Source: Darksidea phi (lineage: Eukaryota > Ascomycota > Dothideomycetes > Pleosporales > Lentitheciaceae). From it: a stretch of DNA of 64,000 nt. How positions within the stretch are numbered: position 1 is the first letter of the stretch; each line of letters starts with the position of its first letter. A model generated the notes under the pieces. That model was given only the letters and a program-made list of their open reading frames with translations, had not been told where the DNA came from and ran no database searches. The stretch lies in NCBI GenBank assembly GCA_030770425.1, contig JASJFT010000043.1, positions 186,001 through 250,000 on the forward strand. Reading direction: 5' to 3'. This document shows positions 43,036 to 54,744 of this stretch, piece by piece. Both the position numbers and the translations under genes were made by a program.

Positions 43036-43522
43036 GGTTATTTACAAGGTTGTGCGGGTTGAGCGAAATTGGCGGTTCACGTCGAGTCGGCGTTTTTCGT
43101 TCTGTTGGGAGAGTTTCATAATGATGACGACAGCGTCAGCTTACTAAGGTCCTTCCAGGAGAGGTTCCATGGAACGTCACAGTAGAAGAAGAGAGTTTCC
43201 AGGGAAGAGAGAGCTATTGAACCATGTCTCTTGAGATTCTGCTAATACATATGCCTAAGATCGAACAGCCTTCGCCTACGCTTCATCTTTCCAAGCCACT
43301 CCGAAGAAGTCGCCATTTGAATCCAAAAAATGCGACAGTGGAAAACGGTCGTACAGCCCCCAAAAGAAATGAAAAACATTACCTTCCACCCCCTTGATTT
43401 CTCCGAATGCAATGGTAAAGACCGACCGTGACCTCCGTTTCCATAAAGCATCCTTGACGCCGGAATAATGCCAGAACGTAGTATGGACATGTTTTGCACT
43501 GCATTATGCATACCGCACTCCC
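43036..43522. other. Intergenic between converging genes
   Basis: 3' flanks of the bestrophin-family gene and the leftward FHA-RING gene. Nothing else seen. Confidence 0.45.
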
Positions 43523-45365
43523 TCAATCAAGGCGTACAGGCGGTAGACTTGGTGCACCCGTGCTGCTAGAACTAGGCGACGGCCTATCCTGCTCCAAGAC
43601 ATCCCGCACTCGCTGTCCAGCAGCTCGTCCAGCACTGCCGTCAAGTACGAACGGGCCAGCGTCGTTGCGGGGGGTCATGGGGCAGTCTGGGGCACGGTCG
43701 GGGCTTAGCGCGTCAGCCGGGTTCTGAAACAGCGGCGATAGCCCAGAGGCCTCGTTGGCGCCCGCAATGTTGATTGCTACAGGCTGAGTGACGGAAGACG
43801 GCGGAGCAGGTGGCAAATTTCGCTGAGGTGTCGTCGGTGCAGCAAGAGGTTGGTTGGCGATGCCATTCAACGATTCCGAGATACTGATACTCGAGAAAGC
43901 GGCTTCAAGATCGGCAAGGCTCATCTGACCGTTGGCCTGGGTGCTGTTTTCCGCGAGCGCGTTCGTGGAAGCCTTGGGCGTGACATGGCGGTCCTGTGAA
44001 CCTTCGCCGTCGTCACCATCCGCTTGTACGGCATCGTCGTCCCACGTCTCAAATTCCCCTGGGTCTTCCACATCGGCTTCAAGGTCGGCCACTGCCCTAC
44101 AGTTCGGACACAAAAAGTTTGGCCAGGTCGGTGCATTAAGGATCGGGCGGATGCACTTGTAATGCCACACGTGCGAACAGGGCGCCACGAACAAGGATTG
44201 ACAAGGCTGTACATATAAGCCAAGGTCGTGCATCTCGTTTAGCATATACTTACTGCAATAGACATGAGACAGATGCAGCATTCCGATGTGTGCATAGAAG
44301 TGTTGTCGCCGTCCTTTCGGGCCTTACCCAGATTCCGCAGCCGCTGGTGCGTTTGTTTGCTGGAGCTGTTAGCGACCCATCCGCGTTTGCAACTGTCAAC
44401 CAAACTTACTTGAATGTGTTAAGCGCTTGCTGCCACCCCCGATTGCACTCGATTCTAATTTTCACACACCTGAAGATCATCTCTTCGCCCCCTCGGAAGT
44501 CAATACCAAGCTGGATAATGTCGCCGTCCTTGAGGCGAAATGGCTTCGACTCGACATTTGGCTGACTTAGACGTATGTGGTTTAGGAACGTTCCTGAAGA
44601 GCTCTTCACGTCCTTGATATACCAGTTGCCGTCCTTGCACCACAGCTCGCAGTGCTTCCGGCTGACCACCTTCGATTTGAATCCAACGGCGGCCGCCGAC
44701 GGCACATTGGCAGGCACATCTGGGATGTTGTCCCGCTCCGAGTAACGGCCTACGCGGATGATATGTGACTCGTCGGGCAGCGTACGCTGGACGGTGACGA
44801 ACTGCAGCGATGGCCGCGCCGCTCGGGGGTCCTGGTGACAGATGAAGCGTATCGATGGCAGGTGCTTGGAAAGGCCGCCGTCGGCCTTGTCGTCTTGCGC
44901 CGGCGCATTCAATGCGCTGGACGATGCTGGCGTGGGCCCGGACATGTTCCGCACGGAGAGCTGGGGGGCTGCGGTCTCGGCGCGCGTTCTGGTCATGGTC
45001 GCTGGAGGGAGGGGAATATCAGCCGACGGCGGCTGCGGTGTTGCTTGGGGCGCCGTGTGCGTCCGCGAGAGAGTGCTCGGTCTGGCAGCAGCGGTCTGGG
45101 GCGAGCGTTCACTTGTAGAAGAAGGCGAGAGGGGCGGGGTCGAGGTTGTTATCGCGCGTGGGCGGCCGCTGCGTTTCGTCTGGGACGCCGGCAACCTGGA
45201 CTCCTCACCGGCAACAGCTGCGGAGTGCGACTGCAGGCTGTGTGTGTAGTTCCTCAGGAAACTAAGGCCACCGCGCAGGCCGGTTGGGCGTGGCGCGGGC
45301 GAGGTGGTTGAGGCAGTGGTGGAGGCTGGTATGGGTGGAGGCGCCGGGGGAGGGTTCGTGAACAT
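43523..45365 (-). CDS. dma1: FHA-RING E3 ubiquitin ligase, Dma1 type
   Basis: Three exons on the minus strand: 45365-44410, 44365-44254 and 44206-43523 (introns 44 and 47 bp), 583 aa. The first 165 residues are Ser/Thr/Pro-rich. The FHA domain (about 185-310) includes HIIRVGRYSERDN, KSKVVSRKHCELWCKDGNWY and KDVKSSSGTFLNHIRLS, with the phosphothreonine-binding R, S-R-K-H and S-S-G-T-F-L-N residues. The RING-H2 (about 349-400) is formed over a splice: ECCICLMSIAPCQSLFVAPC then SHVWHYKCIRPIL and FLCPNCRAV. The order FHA then RING is diagnostic of Dma1/Chfr-like ligases of the mitotic and septation checkpoints. The C-terminus is disordered. Start ATG is the first in the open frame; a further upstream exon cannot be excluded. 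Confidence 0.88.
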
Positions 45366-46013
45366 AAGGGACCAGCTCGTACTGGGCCGACAAGGCGGAC
45401 TCCAGCCCTCTTCTCCCGGCGGTGAATGCAGGGAAGGGTGCGATTGTCAGGCTGCACGCTTTGGCGATCGCTGGGCGTGAAGGTCTGAGGCAATGCGCGT
45501 CGAGAAGGGATGGGGCCGCGAATGATGGGGCCAAGAGCAGACGTGGGAAGTCAGCCGGCTGGAACCTCATGCTGCAGGTGTGCGGTCGCATGTCCACCTC
45601 CACACGTGCACGCAGAGGTGCACACTCGGTGCTGATCTGTGAATGCGATCCGATGACCTGGAGTGTGCAATACACGTCTGTCTTGTTTGCAGCCTGTGCC
45701 ACTCCTGGGGTGCTTGGTTGCCGGGCCGGTTGAACAACAGCACAGCACCCAACGCTCTTCGGGGGGCTCTACGGGGGGCTCTACGGGGACTATTGGTACG
45801 GAGAAGACTCGTTTGAGCCAGTGTCCCAGTGTCTGCCGCTGCCGTGCCGCTGCTGTGACGCCACCAGGAGTGTTTCTCCCTCCGCAGTCGACTGTCATGC
45901 TCATGCGATCCGTGATCCGCATCGGGCAAGCGTTGATTATGTCATCCAAAATTTTGGGGACTCCAGCATGCCGTGTTTCTGAAAGCAGCGCATAGCCTCC
46001 GCCATATCCGGCC
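45366..46013. promoter_or_regulatory. Divergent promoter of Dma1-type and MPP-alpha genes
   Basis: 648 bp between start codons. It contains a direct repeat of CGGGGGGCTCTA-type units at about 45759-45786. A 206-codon antisense frame crosses it (see rejected). Confidence 0.45.
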
Positions 46014-47795
46014 ATGTTGAAACCTCGAGCTATCCGAGCGTTACCACGAGCACTCTCCCATGCCTCTTCGGCACTTGCAAGATCGAGAGCATGCTTAGGT
46101 ACGCGGGGACTGGCGACGGTGGTGGCCGAGGAGAAGGTTTGCGACCCAACACCCCCGTGAGGCCGCCGCATATTGACGTTACGCTAGGATCCTGTCGAGC
46201 TTGACCAGATTACGACCCTCCCGAATGGCATCCGCGTCGCGACCGAAGCCCTCCCCGGGCACTTCTCTGGCATTGGTGTCTACGTCGATGCAGGCTCGAG
46301 ATATGAGAACGATGCGCTGCGGGGAGTCAGCCATATCATAGACCGGCTAGCCTTCAAATCCACCACATCTACGGCTGGAGACGAGATGGTAGACAAGCTA
46401 GAGTCATTGGGCGGCAACATTCAATGTGCTTCCTCGCGGGAATCGCTCATGTACCAATCAGCCACCTTCAACTCTGCCGTCCCTACAACCGTTGGCCTAC
46501 TCGCCGAGACGATCCGCGACCCGCTAGTTACCGAAGACGAGGTGCAGCAGCAGCTGGAGACGGCAGACTATGAAATCGGCGAGATCTGGTCGAAGCCGGA
46601 GTTGATCTTGCCCGAGCTGGTGCACATGGCAGCCTACAAGGATAACACATTGGGGAACCCACTGCTGTGCCCAAAGGATAGGCTCCCCTTCATTAATCGC
46701 TCCGTCGTAGAGGCGTACCGTAAAGAGTTCTACAAGCCCGAGAGGATGGTGGTTGCATTCGCAGGAGTGGAGCACGGAGAAGCCGTACGGTTAGCAGAGC
46801 AATACTTCGGAGACATGCAGAAGTCGACGGGACCCGCCCTCGTCAGTCTAGGCCCAGGGAGCACATCACTAGACGCCGACCGACCACCGCCGGTCTTCAC
46901 AGCTTCACATCCCACACCCATCGGCGCACCTCCGCAATCCTCAAAGCTCCTCTCCAAGATCCCCTTTTTCAAGAACCTCTCAACATCCGCCACGTCCAAT
47001 GCCTCCATAAATACCTCCTTCGATCTTAACTTCTCCCCCATCGACACGTCAGTCCCGTCGCACTACACCGGCGGCTTCCTCACCCTACCGCCAATTCCTC
47101 CGCCACTAAATCCTGCGCTTCCCCGCCTTTCGCACATTCACATTGCCTTCGAGGCCCTCCCCATCTCGTCTCCCGACATTTACGCTCTCGCAACTCTGCA
47201 AACACTCCTCGGAGGCGGCGGTTCCTTTAGCGCCGGAGGCCCTGGAAAGGGTATGTACTCTCGCCTCTACACCAACGTGCTCAACCAGCACGGCTGGGTC
47301 GAGTCCTGCATCGCGTTCAACCACTCGTACACCGACTCCGGTCTTTTCGGTATTGCGGCTTCATGCGCCCCGGCGCAAGTTTCGCAGATGCTGGAAGTCA
47401 TGTGCCGCGAGCTCAATGCCCTTGGCCAGGAAACAGGCTATTTCGCACTCAAAGACGGCGAGGTCCAACGTGCAAAGAACCAGCTCCGCTCCAGCTTACT
47501 CATGAACCTCGAATCGCGTATGGTAGAGCTGGAGGATCTTGGCCGACAGGTACAAGTGCACGGCCGCAAGATCGGCGTCAAGGAAATGTGCCGCATGATC
47601 GAAAACGTCACCATCCAAGACTTACGTAGAGTAGCGAGGCAAGTATTCGGTGGCGAAGTGCAGAACCCCGGCGGCGGCAGTGGAGCGCCGACTGTCGTAT
47701 TGCAGGAGGGTGAGATGGAAGGCTTGCGCAGGAAAGACTTCGAATGGAACGATATACAAACGCGGATTGCGCGGTGGAACTTGGGTAAGAGATGA
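46014..47795 (+). CDS. MAS2: Mitochondrial processing peptidase, alpha subunit
   Basis: Two exons: 46014-46136 and 46188-47795 (51-bp intron with GTTTGC donor), 576 aa. The first exon encodes an Arg/Ala-rich presequence (MLKPRAIRALPRALSHASSA) and RGLATVVAEEK, spliced to DPVELDQITTLPNGIRVATE. M16 peptidase features follow: SGIGVYVDAGSRYEN, then SHIIDRLAF where the beta subunit has the zinc motif HxxEH; its lack is normal for alpha. The glycine-rich substrate loop (GGGGSFSAGGPGKGMYSRL) is present. With the beta subunit it removes presequences from imported matrix proteins. A long low-complexity insert (about residues 285-345) separates the two M16 halves. Exon 1 is inferred from splice phase and presequence character. 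Confidence 0.92.
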
Positions 47796-48377
47796 TTGGC
47801 TAGAGTACGATTTGACACATGTAAGAGTATATAGGACAGGCGGCGAATGTATAATACCTGCATGTTGGAAACTTTTTCTTCATTGCTGTGAAAAGTTTTG
47901 GAGAGAATCATGGCATTTTCAAAGCGCGTCTACATAATATTGCTTCTGCGAGTCAACTGCCCAGTTCGTGCACTGGTGCGTCCTCTATGTGCGTCGGATT
48001 CGTCTTCCCATCAAACGAGGGTTTTGAACAAGTTCAGTTAATCAACGATTGTACTGGAATGCGTACGCCCTCCCTCCTCCACGATCCCAACGGCGCGCAC
48101 ATGAAAAGAACATCTTTCCATTTATCGACCAATACCAAATAATATCGCTCAAGAAGGACTAATTAATCTCTGCAGTAAAATAAAACGAAACGCCTCGAAG
48201 GGAGGGCAACGATTACCCAGACCCCGTATATGCTCATGAAGCTCGTCATACCATGCACCAACAAAACAAAAGACGTAAAAAGAACAGACAAAAGAGAAGA
48301 ATACAATAACAGCAAAACCGTGTGTGTACTTGTACCGAACCGAACCGAACCGAACCGAACCCAGCCCATGATATTCA
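47796..48377. other. Intergenic between converging genes, with pentanucleotide repeat
   Basis: 3' flanks of MPP-alpha and the SprT-like gene. Includes the CCGAA microsatellite listed separately. No gene seen. Confidence 0.5.
48335..48360. repeat. (CCGAA)5 microsatellite
   Basis: Five perfect copies of CCGAA plus one C, 18 bp beyond the stop codon of the SprT-like gene, so probably in its 3' untranslated region. Confidence 0.9.
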
Positions 48378-50225
48378 TCACTCGTACAACCAAGCGCCCT
48401 CATCAAACTCGCCATACCCAACGTAAGGATCCCCAGGTGCAGGCTCAGGCGGTACCCATGGCAAACCCATCATAGGCCTCATACCCAACGCAGGCACCGG
48501 CATCGGCACACCATACCCCAACCCCATCGGCGGACTCAACTCTCTCGGAAGACTCATACCCATAGGGCCAAATCTGCCAGGAGCCGCATACAACCCGTTC
48601 GCCATGAGTTCTTGCTTGGCTTTGCCGACCTCGTACTTCAAGGCACTACTCTGCTGCAACAAGTCGTAGAAGCGCGCCTTGTAGCCCAGCATGTCGCACT
48701 CCAATTTTGCGAGATTTGGAGGCTCCACGTGAGGCCGATGGGCGCCCATAGCCATTAAATCTCCATCGACGGCCGTCGGTGTCCGCGTAAGAAATTTGCG
48801 CGCCCATTGCTTGAGGTCGCCGTCTGGTTCTCCGCCGTCGTATATCTCTTTGAGGAGGTCGATGGGGTCTTCATGCGTGATGCCGTGGCGGTACATGCGA
48901 TCGATCGCAATGCCTTTAAGTTCGTCGAAGCCCATGACGACGCCCATTTTGAAGATGCGAATGTCCGTCATCAGATACGGTTCCGAGCTTGTAGGTGATT
49001 TGATCACAGGCGGACCTTTTGATCCCATGGCATGGAGGTGTTTCGGGTCGGGACCGTATGTGCCGGTATGCAGTAGTTCAAGGAAACGCTCAAACGTGTC
49101 TTTGCCCACATCTTCATGGATCTCCAAGTATCGAGATGCATTTTTTTCGAAGGCGCGGTGAATGCTGAAGAAGTTGTCAATGTGTGAAGCGGGCACAAGT
49201 ACAGGCTTTTCGTTGAAGATGAACTCGTTGGAATTGCTAGAGAGTGACGTCTGCGCACGGGGAACTTCTTCTAGAATGTGGCGGCGGTCGTTGTAGATCT
49301 GGACGGTAGAACCGCGGACGCTTTCCGGGAGCTCAAGAAGCGGCTTGCATACGCCATCGTACCATTCATCAATTTCGCGGTCGGAAAGGCCATGGATATC
49401 CGAGTAGCAGTGACTACAATACCACTTCTCTTTCCCACGGCGGTGGTGATAAGGCTTTTGCTGCTGATAATGGAGTTCATCGTAGAATTGACGAGATTGA
49501 CTGAGCGTATGGCCAAAATCGAGCGCTGTGAGGGGTTTCCCGTGAACGGCTGAGAGTTTCTTGATCGTCATCATGATCTTGCCAAAATGCAGACCGTGGC
49601 TGAGGCGGCCATAGTCCACCTCTTTCTGATCTTGCGGTCCACAAGCGAGGAGAAAGTAGGCGTGTATCATGTGGTGAATGAGTATGGCGACGATGTCGCG
49701 AGACCTAGCATGGCGGAGCACGTCCGCGTTGAGGATGATGGAGACTCGTTTCACTCTGGGGTCTAGGCTCCATCCTTGTGAATGTGTAGCACCGGACACA
49801 TCGGAGCCCAGGCTCCGAATGTCGAGGAAGACGGCGTTCTTGAGGTGGCCGGTAAAGAGTGTCTCGTCAAGCTTGTTGAAGATGCGGTAGGGTATATCTC
49901 TCGAGTGACCTTCTCTTTCAAGGTTTGCTGCCCGGATGCGAACGTTCTCCAAACTACTTGTGGTTTCGGGAGAATTCTTCTCCAAGAAATCAATGACGAA
50001 AGCAACTGCCCAGTCGATGCTCCAGCCAAGGTTCCGCTCGCACCTCAAGCGTGGATCCTGAAGCCTGATAGCGATAGCGGACAACGGACGAGAAACGAGC
50101 AAGGGCGATTGACGATAGTACGGATCCGGCTCTAGGCCGTGTTGGTAAGGATGGTAATGAGAGTATCTTTGTCCGACCGGGGTGCGGTCAGCGTATGGGA
50201 TGAGCTGTGTGGAACCGAGTGTCAT
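48378..50225 (-). CDS. SprT-like domain protein with altered zinc-protease motif
   Basis: Single exon, 615 aa. The SprT-like region spans about residues 55-275: LDETLFTGHLKNAVFLDI, then IVAILIHHMIHAYFLLACG (His184, His188) and GRLSHGLHFGKIM (His210), followed by a Cys pair in EKWYCSHCYSDIHG (Cys270, Cys273). SprT proteases use HExxH; here the position of the catalytic Glu is His (HHMIH), so the metal site may persist while hydrolysis is doubtful. Residues about 340-470 (EFIFNEKPVLVPASHIDNFF; RFLELLHTGTYGPD; VMGFDELKGIAIDRM) resemble a BTB-like fold. The C-terminus is Pro/Gly/Met-rich. The family includes Spartan-type DNA-protein crosslink proteases; I infer a nuclear or structural role only. 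Confidence 0.72.
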   Translation of the reverse strand: MTLGSTQLIPYADRTPVGQRYSHYHPYQHGLEPDPYYRQSPLLVSRPLSAIAIRLQDPRLRCERNLGWSIDWAVAFVIDFLEKNSPETTSSLENVRIRAANLEREGHSRDIPYRIFNKLDETLFTGHLKNAVFLDIRSLGSDVSGATHSQGWSLDPRVKRVSIILNADVLRHARSRDIVAILIHHMIHAYFLLACGPQDQKEVDYGRLSHGLHFGKIMMTIKKLSAVHGKPLTALDFGHTLSQSRQFYDELHYQQQKPYHHRRGKEKWYCSHCYSDIHGLSDREIDEWYDGVCKPLLELPESVRGSTVQIYNDRRHILEEVPRAQTSLSSNSNEFIFNEKPVLVPASHIDNFFSIHRAFEKNASRYLEIHEDVGKDTFERFLELLHTGTYGPDPKHLHAMGSKGPPVIKSPTSSEPYLMTDIRIFKMGVVMGFDELKGIAIDRMYRHGITHEDPIDLLKEIYDGGEPDGDLKQWARKFLTRTPTAVDGDLMAMGAHRPHVEPPNLAKLECDMLGYKARFYDLLQQSSALKYEVGKAKQELMANGLYAAPGRFGPMGMSLPRELSPPMGLGYGVPMPVPALGMRPMMGLPWVPPEPAPGDPYVGYGEFDEGAWLYE

Positions 50226-51129
50226 GAGGGCTGGGGTAAAGGTGTGCAGCTAAGCCGACTAGTGCAGCCATAGACGTGTTGATAACGATATTCCATCAGA
50301 CCCGGCTCTGCGCCGCTTATATAGCTGGGCTCTACTCGGAATCGTGTTGATCGTGGCCAGTTGTTGACAACATTTCCAGTTGTTGGAAACGGTTTGATGT
50401 TGTCAGGTAAGTCAATAGCCCCGAGATACGTGGAGACTGCACTGTGAACACGTACAAAGATGTGGTACAGGGGTTGTTTGTTCCCATAACGGACGCTTCG
50501 TTTGGCTGGCAATTAACGAGCCCAACATCATTGGGCTAGGAGGAGCATTTTGCCTATTCGATAGTTCGTTAGCTGGAAACAGGATCGTAACCTTGAACGA
50601 TCGTTCGGGGTGCATGATCGTATGAGAATGGGCTAGAAGCTCTTCTCGTCCTGGACGCGAGGCCACGATCGTAACGCAAGCTCTTCCCATGATTACCGTC
50701 GGTGTGGGAAGCATGTTAGTGCCTGACACGCAGAGCATCATGGGTGCAGTACGGGTAGTGTACGAAGGGAGCGTACAGAGACATGGTTGACCAAAGTAGA
50801 GAAGGGAGAGGGATCGCAGCTATGGAATAAATAATATATTGCGCAGGGCCAGATAAACACCATGGATAGCCTCCAGACCAGTGGGAAAGATAGACAAAAT
50901 ATACAAGTCGTCGCATCGGGAGCATCGCAGTCGCGGCGTGAGGAGACAATGCGCATTCTACGGGTGGACGCGTTTCGTAATGACCAACTCACTCCCGTCT
51001 CTTATGTTTGCCATCCCGTGGGGAAAACGGTTGCTTAACGCCTGACCGTCAAGTGCGTTAACACCAGGCCACAAGGTAACGGTTGCACATCGTAAGTATC
51101 GTCAGGCACCGTCATAAGTAACCCTTTGT
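50226..51129. other. Intergenic: 5' flank of SprT-like gene
   Basis: About 900 bp. Near 50370-50400 TTGTTGACAACATTTCCAG and TTGTTGGAAAC form short related motifs. No gene is supported. Confidence 0.45.
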
Positions 51130-52108
51130 TCAGTAGTCACGTCGGGGAGGGAAGTTTTCTCCCGGCCTTGGGTAGTTATCCCCTGGCTTTGGGTAGCTTT
51201 CCCCTGGCCTAGGGTAGTTATCACCCGGCCGAGGATAGTCCTCGCCGGGCCTTCCGCCAACTTGGCCCCTCCCGCCGCCATCACCGTAGTGCTTGCGCCT
51301 CAGGGCAGCAAGACGCTTCTTCTTGGTGTGCGCATTGATGTATGTGCCGATGACGAATCCAATGATGTTGAAGAAGGGCACCCACGTCGTTTCCGGCAGG
51401 AACTGCTGGGCAAAGGCGAGCGAGATGGGCGACACAACCCAGCTGACCTTCATGACAGGCCAGAAGCCAGCCTTGACCGTGGCACGCACCTGGTGGAAGG
51501 TTTTGGCGCCCGCAATGAGGGCCATGGAAATCAGGTATATGGAGTTTTGAATGGGTGACACCTGTGCGGGTTAGCAACGCCGCGGCAGACTAACGCTCGG
51601 GTTGGAGCTCACAATGAGGTTGCTGATGAGGATCTGCATGATCTTGGCCTTCAGGCTCTTGCGCCCGCGGAACATCTTCTGCAGGATGCTGATGAGGACG
51701 TGGCCGAGCGGCGCGCTGATGAAGGCGCCGTAGATGGCCATCTTGGGGACTCGAGAGGTGAAGTAGTGGCCGTGCTTGCTCCGGTCGTGCGCAATCCACG
51801 AGGCGAGAAACTCTTGCAGGCCCGATAGGGTGCCGGATGTGAGCATCTTGGTGCGCAGCGGGTTCTCCTGCAGCTGCTTGAGATAGGCCTACGCGACGCC
51901 CGTCAGTATGTCTGCGTTACGCGTGCAGCCAATTGCGCGTCCTCACCGCAAGATAGCCGTTAGCGCCACCGCCCTTGGTGATGGCATTGCCAACCTCGCG
52001 CAGCAGGTCGTCGCCGTCCTTGCCCTTGACCTTGTCCGCAACGCCAGCGGCTGCGCTCGCCAGCCCCTCGGCCGTGTGGACCGTCTCCTTCTCGAACTTG
52101 ACCGACAT
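51130..52108 (-). CDS. Mpv17/PMP22-family membrane protein
   Basis: Three exons on the minus strand: 52108-51947, 51888-51613 and 51561-51130 (introns 58 and 51 bp), 289 aa. The N-terminus is charged (FEKETVHTAEGLASAAAGVA). The family core starts with YLKQLQENPLRTKMLTSGTL and continues LQEFLASWIAHD, RVPKMAIYGAFISAPLGHVL, ATVKAGFWPVMKVSWVVSPI and FLPETTWVPFFNIIGFVIGT, the Mpv17 signature with W-P-x-M and four membrane helices. Members sit in the peroxisomal or inner mitochondrial membrane. The C-terminus carries tandem seven-residue units (YPRPGDN, YPRPGES, YPKPGDN, YPRPGEN) absent from most relatives. The protein lies close to PEX11C, but sharing an organelle is only a possibility. Confidence 0.88.
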
Positions 52109-53181
52109 GGCGGTGCACTCAGCGTCGTTACGCGGTCGCAGGCGGCGGGAAGGTGCGTGGAGCGATGCGGTGCAGCGATTGAGGTGTGTTTGTGTGGAGA
52201 CGGGGTGTGAAGCTGACGATGGCCGTGGCTGGGAGTGTTTGTTGTTCGGCCCTCGGGTCGGTCCTGCAAGGTGGCCCGTGCGGCCGCGGTAGATGAGAAG
52301 CTGCGCTCGGCGAGGCGGCAGGCACGTCTTCTCAACCACAACGGGACGGTTGCCGCACGCTGCTCCTTGGCTTGTCGCCGTCTGGCCTCGAAGAAGCCTG
52401 TGTTAAAGGTGGAAGATGGGCGACGCAAGATGGAAGATGGAAAGATGATAACAAAACGCAGAATCTGATGTGCTTCGCGCGGCTTGGGCGGACAGTGGAC
52501 ATCGGCGGCCCCCGGGTGCCCGCAGCTATCGCATCGTGGAGATGGCTCACTCGGCCGTGCGATAGATGGCCGCAAGGAAAAGGAGGCAAGCTGTGCATAG
52601 CATCGTGGTCATGGAATCCGCATAACTCACGCCGTCCTCGTCGGCCATCTCGCTCTCGACAGTCTGCTCCATGATGCAGAGAGCTACCTCTACCCCTAGA
52701 AAGGACGTCTGCAAAGAGCTGCGAAGAGTCTCTTCGGATGCACAGATCGCCGGTTTGTACTACTCTGCTCTTCTCTCTGTCCGCATGGCTCCGGCCCAGA
52801 TGATCTCTCTTCATGTGCTTTTGGCTCTCCTTGTTTCAATCCATGCCTTTCGCTGTCTATCTCGATTCTTTCTCTCGTCAATGCGTTTCCCATTGCAGAA
52901 CACGGTGATGAAGCAGAGCGCGGCCAGCTCACCGTTTGCCCTTGTTGCCAAGCACGTTTAGACTGCCATCGCAGTCAACCAGACACAGCCCTTCCTCGTG
53001 CCCAGTCCACGGTCCCGTTCGCGCGCTTCCTCTTCACCCTATCCTTTCACTCACTATACGGCCGAGTAGGGCTGCCGGCCAGCTCGATCGCTCTTAGCTC
53101 CAATCGCTCTTTCCCTATCCGTGCCACAGGTACCTGTCAGCCCGCACCTCCACCACAATTGGACAACCGGGCCTCACCACC
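52109..53181. promoter_or_regulatory. Divergent promoter region
   Basis: 1,073 bp between the starts of the Mpv17-family and the CxxC gene. It includes GAAGATGGGCGA and GATGGAAGATGG direct repeats at about 52410-52445. Frames on either strand (e.g. 52671-52961) are not convincing. Confidence 0.4.
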
Positions 53182-54744
53182 ATGCTAACCGACCGAGAGC
53201 CTGCGGCAGACGGGAGCGCGGCGTCCGAGTCTGCATCCCTGGCCTCTGCCGAGAACCAACGCCCGTCGAGTCCAACGCCGCGCGTCATGAGGGTACGTTC
53301 CGTCGCAGTCGATGCCGCCGACCTGGCTGACCAGCTCAAGGCACGCACTGCGCCGAAGCGCGTTCGAACGCCCAATTGCACCCACATCACCATGGAGCGG
53401 GTCTACTATGGCGATGACACTCCGTGTCCTATTTGCGGACGGGTGCCGGCCTTGGGCTTTCTGTACGAGTGCCGCCAGGACAGCGACGTAGCTTTTTCCC
53501 ATTGTAGCGCCGTCGTGGACGAAGACAGCGTCGAGGAGTCTGCAAAGTCGGAGCTGCGCCAGGAACTCGAGGGGATTGGGCTGAGTGAAAGTGTCATCAT
53601 CACCGCCGAACAGGGCGGGTACACGCATCGGCAGCTGGAGAAACTCAAGTCCCTCAAGGAGGAAATGAAACAGGCCATTGCAGACACGGTGCAGGCGCAG
53701 CAGATCAGCAATGCCATGGCCAAGCTTGCGTACTACGGAACGGGCCCTTCAAACAACGACGGAGCGTCCAACAGCAGTTCGGCCAAGGACACGGTAAGTT
53801 GAGCGCAGGGCATATGCAGCCGTCTCCGAACTCACGCCCGCTAGTCTACTCCGACCTGCTCTTTTCGTGCATGCCATACGTGTCGGCCCTACTTCAAGGA
53901 CCGTATCTATCTTTCCTTCGACGCCGTCTACTTGGACGAGTGCAAGCACCTTGCTCACTTCGATGTGACCCTACTCCCGATGAGATCCGCCCAGATCATG
54001 CGCAGCATTGGCCTGTCACAGCCCTCCCGCGCGTCTGCCGACAGACTTTCTCCCTTGACCGCCCCTACGTTCACCGACTCCACCCTAGATTCTGTCTCCA
54101 CACGATCCCAATCTAGCGTTCTCACCTTCAAGACCACCCAATCCGACGTGGATGATCTGGACGCGTCTCGCCGCCACCGCCGCCGGTTCTATAAGATGGG
54201 TTCCCGCTCCTCTGGCTCTATCTCCCGCGATCTATCTCGTCTCCCGCGCTTCACACGTCAGGGCCTCAAGTCCGCCTTTCAAGGTATCTTTCGTCCGTCC
54301 CGCGAATCCAGCTCCTCCGGCTCAAACATCACACTCCCCTTGGCCCGTACCAGCGTCGCTCGTAGTCTGGATGACGTTCCCGCCGTGGGTGAGTTCGACA
54401 TGGGCGCTTTACGGCGTGTGAGGAGGCAGAAAGAGCGGAATGACTTGAGGAATGGGACCTCTACGAGCGGAATCGAGGTTATAAGCGGACCATTGCGGCA
54501 AACGAGACACTCGCGTCGTTATGAAGATGAAGAGCAAGAGGTAGAAAGTAGCGCCAGTTCCGACTTCACGGTCTACTCATGCGCATCCGAGGGCAGTGAG
54601 GTCGAGGTCGACGGCGGGGTGGCGCTAACGGAAGAGGCTGTGGAAACCCACACACCCGACATCATTAGCGATCCACTAGTAGCCCAGCACCCCGGCGTTG
54701 GGCAGAGTGAGGTCGACTTGAGAAGCATCATGACGCAGGTCTAG
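53182..54744 (+). CDS. Conserved fungal protein with CxxC zinc-ribbon-like motifs
   Basis: Two exons, 53182-53793 and 53845-54744 (51-bp intron), 503 aa. A Ser/Ala-rich N-terminus precedes NCTHITMERVYYGDDTPCPI and CGRVPALGFLYECRQD; a second Cys group (CSFRACHTCRPYFKDRIYLS) forms across the splice. These pairs could bind zinc. Between them lies a helical Glu/Lys/Gln stretch (EKLKSLKEEMKQAIADTVQA). The C-terminal half is Ser/Arg-rich and then acidic (EDEEQEVESSASSDF), likely disordered. No named domain recognised. The splice phase and the Cys pattern support it as real. Confidence 0.75.

Noticed and set aside
44835..45311. 158-codon plus-strand frame inside the Dma1-type gene
   Set aside because: Antisense shadow of the Ser/Pro-rich N-terminus of the ligase.
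45551..46171. A 206-codon minus-strand frame across the Dma1/MPP-alpha promoter
   Set aside because: It overlaps the well-supported first exon of MPP-alpha (presequence with correct splice phase) on the opposite strand; its Pro-rich repeats come from a GC-rich direct repeat in the promoter.
52332..52961. Several 78-160-codon frames on both strands between the Mpv17 and CxxC genes
   Set aside because: They overlap each other in opposite directions, lack motifs and lie in a promoter region; GC-rich DNA makes such frames common.
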